Source: Kocuria sp. (lineage in GTDB: Bacteria; Actinomycetota; Actinomycetes; Actinomycetales; Micrococcaceae). From it: a stretch of 64,000 nucleotides of DNA. The DNA is taken from contig JAUNHG010000005.1 of the NCBI GenBank assembly GCA_030524035.1, positions 18,111-82,110 of the forward strand. Reading direction: 5' to 3'. Shown one piece after another: positions 45,611 to 53,656 of the stretch (the first letter of the stretch is position 1; each line of letters opens with the position of its first letter). The notes under the pieces were generated by a model that ran no database searches, was not told where the DNA came from, and saw nothing but the letters and a program-made list of their open reading frames with translations. A program made the translations under genes and the position numbers.

Positions 45611-45683
45611 GGGTCTTGAAACCCTTGCACCTGAAGGTGCGGGAGAGATGCTGCCGGAACTCCGTGGACGTGGAGCGGCCGGC
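45611..45683 (+). ncRNA. Candidate structured RNA between galK and lutC
   Basis: Three hairpins follow each other. GGGT (45611-45614) pairs with ACCC (45621-45624). GCACC (45627-45631) pairs with GGTGC (45636-45640) around a TGAA loop. GCCGG plus CTCC (45653-45657 and 45660-45663) pair with GGAG plus CCGGC (45672-45675 and 45679-45683). A 14-bp terminator stem starts 8 bases later. Such density in a 186-base spacer suggests a galK 3'-UTR element or a small RNA. Strand is uncertain, and I match it to no known family. Confidence 0.35.
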
Positions 45684-45690
45684 ACACGGA

Positions 45691-45725
45691 GTGTGAGGCA
45701 TTGGTGGGCTTCCAATGCCTCACAC
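45691..45725. terminator. Bidirectional terminator of galK and lutC
   Basis: GTGTGAGGCATTGG (45691-45704) pairs perfectly with CCAATGCCTCACAC (45712-45725) around a seven-base loop. It overlaps the lutC stop codon and lies 157 bases after galK. Confidence 0.7.
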
Positions 45726-46355
45726 TCGCTTCAGCAGCACAACGTCCAAGCGCCGCGGGCCGTGTACCCCTTCTACCCGTTCTAATTCGATGTCTGAGGT
45801 GGCTGACGGTCCGGAGATCATGGTGATTGGTTTGCGGTGGTTCACTCGTTCAAAGGCTTCCGGGATCAGCTCAACCACTGTGTCCAGGGGAACCACACAG
45901 ACGTGATGGTCAGGGACCAGGCTTAAAGCCCGTCGCCCTTCGGCGGGGTTGGCATTAAGGAAAATAGTCCCGGTTTCTGCGCAGGATACGGTGGATGACG
46001 TTAGCACCGCCCCCACCGCATCTAGTTCGCGAGTGCTTAGTGTTGTCCCTTGGGGTGTGCGGTCCCGGATTATGGTGATGCCATCTGGCAACCAGGAGTG
46101 TTCCAGGCCATCGGGAACAATGGTGTGCTCGGTTCTCAGAAGGTTGCGGAGGCGTTCGGGTAAGGAGGTTGTGTCCTCCCGGTACACGGAAGCCTTATAG
46201 TCCACCAGCCGATCCTCCAGCATGTTTACAACATCGTGGTGTGCTGTGCTGGAATGCCGTCGGTAAGCGCGCGGTATTGATGGGACCGCTGGCTGGTCAC
46301 GGAGCGCGTGGCTGATTCGGGAAAGGATGACGGTCTTAGCTTCTGAGGTCTTCAT
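45720..46355 (-). CDS. lutC: LutC/YkgG-family lactate utilization protein
   Basis: 211-residue LUD-domain protein, third component of the LutABC L-lactate oxidation complex. Typical stretches are TIFLNANPAEGRRALSLVPDHHVCVV, ELIPEAFERV and ISGPSATSDIELERVEGVHGPRRLDVVLL near the C-terminus. It overlaps lutB by ATGA. Its stop codon lies within the terminator stem shared with galK. Confidence 0.92.
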   Translation of the reverse strand: MKTSEAKTVILSRISHALRDQPAVPSIPRAYRRHSSTAHHDVVNMLEDRLVDYKASVYREDTTSLPERLRNLLRTEHTIVPDGLEHSWLPDGITIIRDRTPQGTTLSTRELDAVGAVLTSSTVSCAETGTIFLNANPAEGRRALSLVPDHHVCVVPLDTVVELIPEAFERVNHRKPITMISGPSATSDIELERVEGVHGPRRLDVVLLKRV

Positions 46356-48019
46356 GCGCCGAGGCCTCCTGTGCTGGCTGCTGGGTCAGTGGTGGCGTGG
46401 ATTTCAGCTCCCCGGGCAGCTCGTTCGTGAATTTGGGAGGCTAGGGACGGCTCGGGGCCCTTCACCGGTTCAACGGGGGTCAGGCGACGGTCTTCTATGT
46501 CACGGGCCACCCGGTGTTGTGTATCGCGTGAGTGTTTCTTCCACCAGTGGCGGAAGGACTGAGCCGGCGGTACGGGAAGGTCACGTTCTTGGGTCCAGCC
46601 GCCCACCATTCCGGGTAACCAAGTGGCTCCCCCTAAAGGTTTGAGCGCTGCGCGACCCAAGGGCAGGCTACGCTCGGCCGCGCTCATACGAGCGCCGGAA
46701 GACATCACCAGGCCTGCGGCTTTCATCATCAGGTCCATTTCCGACGGCAGACGACGTTGCGCGGGTTGGTCCCGTTGGCCGTGTGCGGTGCGGACGTCTT
46801 CGTCACGCAGATGCACCAGGATCGATGGGATATCGATCTTGACCGGGCACACCTCATAACAGCGTCCACATAGGGAAGACGCATAGGGCAGTGAATTGTT
46901 GTGCTCTGCGGTGATTCCCGTGAGCTGAGGGGAAAGGATTGCCCCAATCGGTCCCGGGTACGTGGACCCATAAGCGTGGCCACCAGTGTGTTCGTACACA
47001 GGGCACACGTTCAGACAGGCTGAACATCGGATGCAGTGCAACGCTGAACGCCCTGCCGGATCTCCTAGAACAGCTGAGCGCCCGTTATCTAGGAGGATGA
47101 GGTGGAATTCTTCCGGGCCGTCGCCTTCGGTGATACCGGTCCACATAGAGGTGTAGGGGTTCATGCGCTCGCCGGTGGAGGACCGGGGCAACAGCTGGGT
47201 GAAGACTTCTAGGTCAGTGAATCGGGGCAGTAGTTTTTCGATGCCCATCACCGTAATCAGGGTTTTGGGTAAGGTCAGGCACATACGTCCGTTACCTTCG
47301 GACTCCACGACGGTCAGGGTCCCGGTGTCGGCGATGCCGAAGTTCGCCCCAGACACCGCGACGGTGGTTTCCAGGAATTTCTCTCGCAGATACTTGCGGG
47401 CTGCTTCCGCTAAAACAGCGGGTTCATCGGTTAGTTCTGCGCCTGCCCCAGGCATACGCCGGGAGAAGATCTCGCGAATTTCTTCCCGATTTTTATGAAT
47501 AGCGGGCACAAGGATGTGGGAGGGCTTGTCGTCACCCAGCTGCACAATCAATTCCGCTAAGTCAGTTTCGTGGGCGGTGATTCCCTGTGCTTCCAGATGT
47601 TCGTTGAGTCCGATTTCCTGGGTGGCCATAGATTTGACCTTGATGATTTCGTCCACGCCCTTGGTGCGCACCAGCTTCGTGACGATGCTGTTGGCTTCTG
47701 CCGCGTCCCGTGCCCAGTGCACGATCCCGCCACGTGCGGTGACGTTGGCTTCAAACTCTTCTAGGAGCTCGGGCAGCCGTGCTCCAACTTCTTGTTTGAT
47801 GGCGGAACCTGTGTCCCGAAGTTCTTGCCAGTCAGGCAGTTCGTGAACCACACGTGCCCGCTTAGCGCGGATCGTATGTGTGGCGTGTCGGATATTCGCG
47901 CGCATCTGCTGGTTTTGTAGTTCGGCTCGCGCATGTTCGGGGAATGGCGTTTCTTCGTAAAGATTGCCGGAACCGTAAGCTACGCGGGTTCCGGGCATGC
48001 CCAAGTTAACGGAAGTCAC
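46352..48019 (-). CDS. lutB: LutB iron-sulfur lactate utilization protein
   Basis: 555 residues. The LUD domain (about 60-310) is followed by two 4Fe-4S motifs, CIRCSACLNVCPVYEHTGGHAYGS and CGRCYEVCPVKIDIPSIL, and a C-terminal extension of about 130 residues. LutB is thought to be the core electron-transfer subunit oxidising L-lactate to pyruvate with LutA and LutC. Four-base overlaps with lutA and lutC indicate tight translational coupling. Confidence 0.94.
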   Translation of the reverse strand: MTSVNLGMPGTRVAYGSGNLYEETPFPEHARAELQNQQMRANIRHATHTIRAKRARVVHELPDWQELRDTGSAIKQEVGARLPELLEEFEANVTARGGIVHWARDAAEANSIVTKLVRTKGVDEIIKVKSMATQEIGLNEHLEAQGITAHETDLAELIVQLGDDKPSHILVPAIHKNREEIREIFSRRMPGAGAELTDEPAVLAEAARKYLREKFLETTVAVSGANFGIADTGTLTVVESEGNGRMCLTLPKTLITVMGIEKLLPRFTDLEVFTQLLPRSSTGERMNPYTSMWTGITEGDGPEEFHLILLDNGRSAVLGDPAGRSALHCIRCSACLNVCPVYEHTGGHAYGSTYPGPIGAILSPQLTGITAEHNNSLPYASSLCGRCYEVCPVKIDIPSILVHLRDEDVRTAHGQRDQPAQRRLPSEMDLMMKAAGLVMSSGARMSAAERSLPLGRAALKPLGGATWLPGMVGGWTQERDLPVPPAQSFRHWWKKHSRDTQHRVARDIEDRRLTPVEPVKGPEPSLASQIHERAARGAEIHATTDPAASTGGLGA

Positions 48020-48900
48020 GGTGTGTCTCCTGTGTCATGCGTGCTGTCAGCGGTGCTGTGGGGTATCTCTGTAGTAGCGGGAGCGGACGGGGTGATTGTG
48101 GCATGAACACGCGGGATGGATAGTTCCGCGATGTCCTCCAGTTGCAGGGGGTTGGCGCGTGTGGAGGCCAGAATTTCCGCCAGGTGGATGGTGCGTATTG
48201 TGCTGTTACGGCGTCGTGCGGCGCCGCTCATGTGTAGCTGGCAGGACGAATCGCCACCGGCACACAGCCCTGTTCCGGTGGATTCAATGTTTTGCAGCTT
48301 GGCTTCCACCATGGCGGCGGATACGTCAGGGTTTTTGAAGGAAAACGTTCCACCAAATCCGCAACACTCATGGGCATCCGGTAGTTCCACCAGTTCTAGT
48401 TCTTCCACGCTGCTCAGCAGTTGGGTAGGGCGATCTCCCAGCCCGAGAAGGCGCAAGCCGTGGCACGAAGGGTGATAAGTCACTCGGTGAGGGAAGTAGG
48501 ACCCTAAGTGTTCTGCGGCGTTTTGCACCCCCAGTACATCCACTAGAAGTTCGGATAGTTCGTAAGTGCGTGCTGCCACGTCTTCGGCGGCTTGGGCTAA
48601 CTGTTCATCTCCGTTGGCTCGGGCCACCATGGGTTGTTGGTGGCCAAGTGAGGCCACGCAGGACCCAGAAGGCGCTACGGCGACGTCGTAGTTGGCGGCG
48701 GTAAAGGCGTCCACATGGTTACGGACAACGGGTAGTGCTTCTTCCATGTAGCCGCTGTTGACGTGCATCTGTGAACAACACCCTTGGTCGGACGGGAAAA
48801 CTACTTCGTGCCCCAGACGTTCCAGAATGCGGACAGTGGCGAGTGCAACCTTGGGGTACATAGCGTCCACAATGCACGTGGCGAATAATGCAATTTTCAT
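48016..48900 (-). CDS. lutA: LutA CCG-domain lactate utilization protein
   Basis: 294 residues with two cysteine-rich CCG domains: the start KIALFATCIVDAMYPKVALA with SDQGCCSQMHVNSGY, and the second THPSCHGLRLLG-like stretch (YHPSCHGLRL) with HECCGFGGTFSFKNPDVSAAM. These bind a non-cubane iron-sulfur cluster, as in heterodisulfide reductase subunits. The start at 48900 is set by GGAGG six bases before it; the frame is open 38 codons further into the leader. The last 40 residues are Thr/Pro/Ser-rich. First gene of lutABC, divergent from the lactate permease gene. Confidence 0.94.
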   Translation of the reverse strand: MKIALFATCIVDAMYPKVALATVRILERLGHEVVFPSDQGCCSQMHVNSGYMEEALPVVRNHVDAFTAANYDVAVAPSGSCVASLGHQQPMVARANGDEQLAQAAEDVAARTYELSELLVDVLGVQNAAEHLGSYFPHRVTYHPSCHGLRLLGLGDRPTQLLSSVEELELVELPDAHECCGFGGTFSFKNPDVSAAMVEAKLQNIESTGTGLCAGGDSSCQLHMSGAARRRNSTIRTIHLAEILASTRANPLQLEDIAELSIPRVHATITPSAPATTEIPHSTADSTHDTGDTP

Positions 48901-48948
48901 GGATCCTCCGCAAGGTATATGACTCAGCTCATGTACAGTTTTCCATAG

Positions 48949-49017
48949 CCTGAGAGGTTCAGACGATACCCAGCTGGGCTTACCACTGCACGAGTTGTCC
49001 CTCGGTGCTCCCACCTC
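48949..49017. promoter_or_regulatory. Structured divergent leader between lutA and lldP
   Basis: In the 150-base spacer, CTGA-GAGGT-TCAG forms a stem-loop (48950-48962). CCCAGCTGGG (48969-48978) is palindromic. GCACGAG (48988-48994) pairs with CTCGGTGC (49001-49008) with one bulged G. ACCTC (49013-49017) is complementary to the first loop, GAGGT (48954-48958), allowing a pseudoknot. An ATGA-N6-TCAT repeat lies at about 48919-48932. Function and strand are unknown; lactate control of either operon is possible. Confidence 0.35.
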
Positions 49018-49050
49018 GGCTCGTCAACGATTGTTTTGCAGGAGTGACCC

Positions 49051-50724
49051 GTGAACACTTTTACTGCCCATGTCGATGCGGTTGTTGGCAGCTTGGCGCT
49101 GTCTGCACTGGCAGGTGTTACGCCCTTGATGGCTTTTTTCATCGCGCTGGTTGGGCTGAAGCGCAGTGCCTGGGTGTCTGGGCTGATTGCGCTGGGGACG
49201 GCGCTCTTGGTGGCGGTCTTGGCCTTTGGTATGCCCGTAGATTTGGCCTTACTTTCTGCAACTCAGGGGGCGGTCTTTGGCTTGTTCCCCATCGTGTGGA
49301 TTGTGGTCATGGCGCTGTGGTTTTACCAGGTCACTGTGGTTGCGGGGCGGTTCGAGGATATGCGCGCGATCTTCGACAGCATCGGGGGCGGCGATGTGCG
49401 CATTCAGGCTATCTTGATCGCTTTCTGTTTCGGTGGGCTTCTGGAGGCTCTCGCGGGGTTTGGTGCCCCGGTTGCTATTACCGCCACCATGATCATGGCG
49501 ATTGGCCTCAAACCGTTGAAAACTGCAGTCGTGGTGCTCATTGCTAACACTGCGCCGGTGGCTTTTGGTGCGGTGGCCATTCCCATTACGACAGCGGGCA
49601 AGCTCACGGGGCTGGACCCCGCACATATTGGTGCCGTGGTGGGGCATCAGGCTCCATTCTTCGCTTTTGTTGTGCCGTTTTTATTGCTGGTGTTAATCGA
49701 TGGAGTGAAAGGGCTTCGACAGGCGTGGCCTGCAGCGCTAGTGATCGGTACGTGCTTTGCGGTGGCTCAGTGGTGGTGTTCTACCTACTTTGCGTATGAG
49801 CTCACGGATGTTGTGGCGGCCATTGCAGGTGTTGTTGGTGCCGTGATCTTGTTGCGTTTCTGGAAGCCCCTTGGCGCTGCTGAGGCTAAACAGCGGCTGG
49901 GTATTGAGGAAGTGAAGAACGTATCGGATCTAACACCCATGCGTGTATGGATGGCTATGGTTCCGTACGTCCTGGTGGTGGGGGTTTTCGGTATCGCGAA
50001 ATTGTGGACTGTGGGTGTGGATATTCCGCAGTGGCTAGCGAGTACGGATATCAAAATTCCTTGGCCTGGATTGGATGGTCGCTTGTTAAGCGCGTCCACC
50101 GGGGAGCCCATCGCGGGCACGGTCTACACGTTCACGTGGTTGTCGTCCCCTGGCACACTGTTGTTGATTGCTGGTTCGCTGACCACGGTTATTTACACCA
50201 TGTTCAATGGCAACGGACGTTTCCCCATGACCATCGCCAAGGGCTTGCGGGAAATCGGTGTCTGTCTGTACAAGATGCGGTGGTCTGCGGTGACGATCAT
50301 GCTGGTGCTGGCCCTTGCGTATGTCATGAACTTCTCCGGGCAGACTCTGGCGATCGGAAGTTTCGTGGCTGGACTGGGCGCAGCATTTGCCTTTTTCTCT
50401 CCGGTGCTGGGGTGGTTGGGCACGGCTGTGACAGGTTCTGATACTTCCGCTAACGCCTTGTTCTCTAACCTTCAGCAGACCGCCGCTGAAGGCGCCGGGT
50501 TGGATCCGAATCTTATGGTGGCGGCGAATACCACTGGTGGCGTGGTGGGCAAGATGATTTCGCCCCAGTCGTTGGCAATTGCTGCGACAGCGGTGAATAT
50601 GCCGGGGCAGGAGTCCACCATCTTTAAGAAGGTGCTGCCGTGGTCGGTTGGCATGTTGGTTCTGCTGTGCGCCTTGGTCTTCCTGCAGTCGAACGTGTTG
50701 GCGTGGATGTTGCCGGTGCAGTGA
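49051..50724 (+). CDS. lldP: L-lactate permease
   Basis: 557 residues, the usual size of LldP, with about fourteen membrane helices. Typical stretches are GVTPLMAFFIALVGLKRSAW, FGLFPIVWIVVMALWFYQ, LLEALAGFGAPVAITATMI (family signature), SPVLGWLGTAVTGSDTSANALFSNLQ and GGVVGKMISPQSLAIA. The GTG start at 49051 has AGGAG seven bases upstream. It imports lactate or glycolate with protons for the divergent LutABC enzymes. No obvious terminator follows directly. Confidence 0.94.
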   Translation: MNTFTAHVDAVVGSLALSALAGVTPLMAFFIALVGLKRSAWVSGLIALGTALLVAVLAFGMPVDLALLSATQGAVFGLFPIVWIVVMALWFYQVTVVAGRFEDMRAIFDSIGGGDVRIQAILIAFCFGGLLEALAGFGAPVAITATMIMAIGLKPLKTAVVVLIANTAPVAFGAVAIPITTAGKLTGLDPAHIGAVVGHQAPFFAFVVPFLLLVLIDGVKGLRQAWPAALVIGTCFAVAQWWCSTYFAYELTDVVAAIAGVVGAVILLRFWKPLGAAEAKQRLGIEEVKNVSDLTPMRVWMAMVPYVLVVGVFGIAKLWTVGVDIPQWLASTDIKIPWPGLDGRLLSASTGEPIAGTVYTFTWLSSPGTLLLIAGSLTTVIYTMFNGNGRFPMTIAKGLREIGVCLYKMRWSAVTIMLVLALAYVMNFSGQTLAIGSFVAGLGAAFAFFSPVLGWLGTAVTGSDTSANALFSNLQQTAAEGAGLDPNLMVAANTTGGVVGKMISPQSLAIAATAVNMPGQESTIFKKVLPWSVGMLVLLCALVFLQSNVLAWMLPVQ

Positions 50725-50916
50725 TTCTGTCTGACACGTGGGCGCCTATAGGTGTCTGGGTCTGTCTTGTTGTGTGGATATTGCTCATGTGCTGCCGTAA
50801 GTCACAGATGTAAGCGATTCCACATATGTGTCTACAACCTCTCTCTTTAGCTGCTCTGACAAGGGGATATTTCGTGGCGCTATCGCTTCGCAGGGGGTCA
50901 AGTAGCCCTTATGGGG

Positions 50917-50961
50917 TCACGGATTGAGGGCCCGGCGTTATTCGTTCGTGACAATCCGTGA
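50917..50961. repeat. Inverted repeat and direct repeats upstream of the NlpC/P60 leader
   Basis: TCACGGATTG (50917-50926) is inverted as CAATCCGTGA (50952-50961). CGTGA also recurs in direct orientation ten bases apart (50947-50951 and 50957-50961). The block may be an lldP terminator or an operator for the NlpC/P60 gene. The rest of 50725-51000 is AT-rich with no gene. Confidence 0.35.
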
Positions 50962-51000
50962 TCTATTCGTTATGGTTTTCGTCGTGCCACTCGAATGGGT

Positions 51001-51203
51001 GGTGCCGCCGGGGTAGATGCCGAATCCTGCCGCTCCCCGGTGACGATCCAAAACACGGACACGGCAGGAGCGAGGGACCCACTTCCCGTCCAAGTTCTGT
51101 GACCACAGAGCATGGACTTGGGGTGAAGCCGAGGCTGTCCACCCGCTGAGCCTCGGCCGGTTTACTCCGATACCGAACCCGACAGCTCACCCCGCAGGCA
51201 ATC
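51001..51203 (+). promoter_or_regulatory. ydaO-type c-di-AMP riboswitch
   Basis: The leader of the NlpC/P60 gene has the ydaO/yuaA aptamer elements in order: CGGGGTAGATGCCGAATCC (from about 51009), a long central arm with GGGTGAAGCCGAGG (from about 51120), CCTCGGCCGGTTTACTCC, ACCGAACCCGACAGCTCACC and CCGCAGGCA near 51199. In actinobacteria this riboswitch class often sits before cell-wall hydrolase genes and lowers expression when c-di-AMP is high. The ribosome binding site AGAGGAG follows the aptamer by only a few bases. Edges are approximate. Confidence 0.82.
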
Positions 51204-51216
51204 TAGAGGAGAACCA

Positions 51217-51903
51217 ATGCAGAACGTTAAGACTGTCGCACGCCGCGCTGGACTGGGTATCGCCGTCGCCGGTGTTGCTACCGCAGCCACCATTGCTCCA
51301 GCTTCCGCTTACGCTGAATTTTCCGGTGCCCCTACCACTAGCGCTGCTCCCGCGAGCTCCACTGGTTTCGACTACGCCGCCGCTGAGGCTGCTGGTTGGA
51401 GCTACTCCTGGGTGATCGATGCCAGCGGCGTTACCCACTACACCTACGGCAACGGTGCAACCTCCTCCTCCGCACCGGGCGCTTCCGCTAGCTCCTACGC
51501 TTCCGCTAGCTCCTACGCTGCTCCTACTCAGGCTGACTACTCCGGTGTTTCCACCCAGTCTGTGGCTAACGTTTCCGGCATTGCTGCTACCGCTATGCAG
51601 GGCCAGGGCAGCGGCTACGCTTGGGGTGGCACCTCCTACGGCGCCTGGGACTGCTCTGGCTTCGTGCAGTGGGTCTACGCCCAGCACGGCATCCAGCTGC
51701 CCCGCGTTGCTGCCGCTCAGGGTGCTGCTGGTACCCCCACTGCTAACCCCAAGCCGGGTGACCTGGTAGTGCAGAACGGTGGGAACCACATCGGTATCTA
51801 CCTGGGCAACGGTCAGATGATCTCCGCTTTGAACCCGTCCCAGGGCACCATTGTCCACCCGGTGTCCGCCATGAGCGTTGACTACTACGCAACCTTCTCC
51901 TGA
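51217..51903 (+). CDS. Secreted NlpC/P60 peptidoglycan endopeptidase
   Basis: 228 residues. The signal peptide ends at about residue 30 (IAPASAYA), followed by a Ser/Ala/Tyr-rich linker and the NlpC/P60 domain (about 118-228). Catalytic Cys146 is in WDCSGFVQWVY, His191 in NHIGIYLG, and the third polar residue is probably Asn206. It cleaves peptide stems of peptidoglycan. Codon choice is strongly biased (GCT, TCC, GGT, AAC), a sign of high expression. The linker contains an exact 18-base tandem repeat. It is controlled by the c-di-AMP riboswitch and followed by stacked hairpins. Confidence 0.92.
   Translation: MQNVKTVARRAGLGIAVAGVATAATIAPASAYAEFSGAPTTSAAPASSTGFDYAAAEAAGWSYSWVIDASGVTHYTYGNGATSSSAPGASASSYASASSYAAPTQADYSGVSTQSVANVSGIAATAMQGQGSGYAWGGTSYGAWDCSGFVQWVYAQHGIQLPRVAAAQGAAGTPTANPKPGDLVVQNGGNHIGIYLGNGQMISALNPSQGTIVHPVSAMSVDYYATFS
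51481..51516 (+). repeat. Exact 18-base tandem repeat in the NlpC/P60 linker
   Basis: GCTTCCGCTAGCTCCTAC occurs twice in tandem (51481-51498 and 51499-51516), coding ASASSY-type units. It could vary in copy number between strains and change linker length. Confidence 0.8.
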
Positions 51904-51927
51904 TCTCTGAACGGAGAGAACGCAACT

Positions 51928-51995
51928 GAGCTGCCCCAACAGCTCATATATATACGGCGCCAGGCGTGCGCCTGACTACTGAGTCCCTTCTCAGT
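51928..51995 (+). other. Three stacked hairpins in the 3' UTR of the NlpC/P60 gene
   Basis: GAGCTG (51928-51933) pairs with CAGCTC (51940-51945); CAGGCG (51961-51966) with CGCCTG (51969-51974); and ACTGAG (51978-51983) with CTCAGT (51990-51995). They precede the main terminator stem and may protect or process this highly expressed mRNA. Confidence 0.5.
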
Positions 51996-52003
51996 TGTCC
52001 TGC

Positions 52004-52040
52004 CCAGAGGCGGCGGATCGGATCGGTCCGCCGCCTCTGG
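52004..52040 (+). terminator. Terminator of the NlpC/P60 gene
   Basis: CCAGAGGCGGCGGA (52004-52017) pairs perfectly with TCCGCCGCCTCTGG (52027-52040). No T run follows. Confidence 0.7.
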
Positions 52041-52085
52041 CATATCGTCAGACGTTGACCCCTGCTACCCCTTAGACTTAGCCCC

Positions 52086-52220
52086 ATGCCTCATGACATA
52101 TCCCGGGCAGTAACCGGCCCTCGTCGGTTTGCTGTGCTGGACGATGCGGAGTGTGAAAGTTGCACTCCACGCAACGCTCGTAATAACAGCCGACGCGCTC
52201 AGGCGGTGGTTAGCGGGTGA
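52086..52220 (+). CDS. Small ORF (44 residues), probably leaderless, coupled to CNNM/CBS gene
   Basis: An ATG at 52086 opens 44 codons (MPHDISRAVT start, basic and polar, two cysteines in ECESC) ending in TGA at 52218-52220, which overlaps the GTG start of the next gene as GTGA. TAGACT at 52073-52078 ends seven bases before the ATG, the spacing expected for a leaderless transcript, and there is no ribosome binding site. It may be a real small protein or an upstream ORF that delivers ribosomes to the poorly preceded GTG of the CNNM gene. No homology is recognised. Confidence 0.4.
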   Translation: MPHDISRAVTGPRRFAVLDDAECESCTPRNARNNSRRAQAVVSG

Positions 52221-53656
52221 GCCTCGTCGGATCGGCTTTGCTGCTGTCGGTAGTTGTTCTGCTTCTCATTGCCGCCAATGCCATGTTCGTTGCCGTTGAG
52301 TTTGCCTACCTCACGGTCAACCGCAATACGGTTCGGGAACGTATTGCGGGGGGTGACAAACTGGCAGAAGCTGTGGATAAAGCTTTGGCCCGTACGTCAA
52401 CGAACCTGTCCGGGGCGCAACTTGGCATCACGGTTTCCAGCCTGGTTGCCGGTTTTCTGACCGGCCCGTCAGTTGGGGTATTGCTCCGCGAAGGTTTCGG
52501 TATGACCGGTCTTTCCACGGGTGTCGCCACAGCATTCGGTACCACGGGCGCTTTTATTCTGGTGACTTTCGCGCAGATGGTTTTTGGCGAACTCGTCCCA
52601 AAGAACTGGGCCATCGCCGAACCTTTCAAAGTTTCTCGTCTGGTGGTGCGTCCACAAAACCTATTCATGTTTTTGTGTGGCTGGCTGGTTTACCTGCTGA
52701 ATTCTTCAGCCAACTGGATTTTGCGGTTGCTGGGGTTTGATCCCAGGGAAGAGGTAGCTAATGCTCGGACAGCGCAGGAGTTGGCCTCGGTGGTTTCCCG
52801 TTCGGGCGAGGAAGGAACACTAGACCCCGGAACGGCGGAGTTGGTGGCCCGTTCCATTGAATTCGGGGATCGCACGGCGGCGGATGTCATGATGCCGCGT
52901 CCCCGTGTGACTTTTGTGGAAGAAGAAACCGTCCAAGACGTTTTAGACCTGACAGCCCGCACGGGTCATGCCCGCTATCCGGTGATGGGTGAGAGCGTCG
53001 ACGACATCGTGGGGGTGGTTCACTTCAAAGATGCCCTGGCAGTGCCCGTGAATGAACGAACCACAACCGCAGCGCGCGCCATTGCTCGTGAGGTGACGGT
53101 GGTTTCCGAATCTATGACGCTAGATCCGTTATTGCGCCAGTTACGTCAACCTGGTCTGCAAATTGCCATTGTGGTGGACGAATACGGGGGTACCGCAGGA
53201 ATCGTCACGCTGGAAGACCTCATTGAGGAAATCGTGGGGGAAATTGACGATGAGCAAGACACCACGTTGTCCAAGTTTCGGCGCCGCCGTGATGGTTCCA
53301 TCGTGGTCTCTGGCTTGTTGCGTCCTGATGAACTGGGGGACATTGTCAAACTGGATCTTCCAGAAGGCGAAGAAACAGATACTTTGGGCGGTTTGATCGG
53401 TGAAATGCTTGATCGCTTGCCCGAAGTTGGCGATGAAGTGGTGATCGAAGGAACAGATCACGAACACCGCGATGAAGACGATTTTCCCACTCAAGGGCGG
53501 TTGTCCCTGCGGGTGGGAGCCATGGACCAGTACCGTGTGGAGCGGGTGATCGTGGACCGTTTGCCCCAACAGACTGAGGACAGCGAATCCGAAGACCCTC
53601 CCGTTCAATTCGACACTGTGGAAAGTCCTGACGGCCTAGGAGGGGACCTTCGGTGA
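52217..53656 (+). CDS. CNNM/HlyC-CorC-type membrane protein with CBS domains
   Basis: 479 residues: CNNM (DUF21) transmembrane domain (about 1-200, with [23 protein letters not shown] and [18 protein letters not shown]), paired CBS domains (about 215-335, [16 protein letters not shown] and [28 protein letters not shown]) and a CorC/HlyC C-terminal domain with [29 protein letters not shown]. Members are linked to magnesium or cobalt transport; direction is debated. The GTG start overlaps a small upstream ORF, and the stop overlaps the paralogue by GTGA. Confidence 0.9.
   Translation: MSLVGSALLLSVVVLLLIAANAMFVAVEFAYLTVNRNTVRERIAGGDKLAEAVDKALARTSTNLSGAQLGITVSSLVAGFLTGPSVGVLLREGFGMTGLSTGVATAFGTTGAFILVTFAQMVFGELVPKNWAIAEPFKVSRLVVRPQNLFMFLCGWLVYLLNSSANWILRLLGFDPREEVANARTAQELASVVSRSGEEGTLDPGTAELVARSIEFGDRTAADVMMPRPRVTFVEEETVQDVLDLTARTGHARYPVMGESVDDIVGVVHFKDALAVPVNERTTTAARAIAREVTVVSESMTLDPLLRQLRQPGLQIAIVVDEYGGTAGIVTLEDLIEEIVGEIDDEQDTTLSKFRRRRDGSIVVSGLLRPDELGDIVKLDLPEGEETDTLGGLIGEMLDRLPEVGDEVVIEGTDHEHRDEDDFPTQGRLSLRVGAMDQYRVERVIVDRLPQQTEDSESEDPPVQFDTVESPDGLGGDLR

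Noticed and set aside
45611..45640. TPP-riboswitch-like string ACCCTTGCACCTGA after galK
   Set aside because: No CTGAGA element or closing stems around it, and it follows rather than precedes a gene.
48949..49010. Glycine-aptamer-like words on the minus strand before lutA (CACCGAGGGACAA and GAACCTCTCAGG)
   Set aside because: The expected upstream GGAGAG and intervening P3a stem are missing, and CACCGAG pairs in a local hairpin, so the likeness to the glycine riboswitch is probably chance; it is kept only as an unclassified structured leader.
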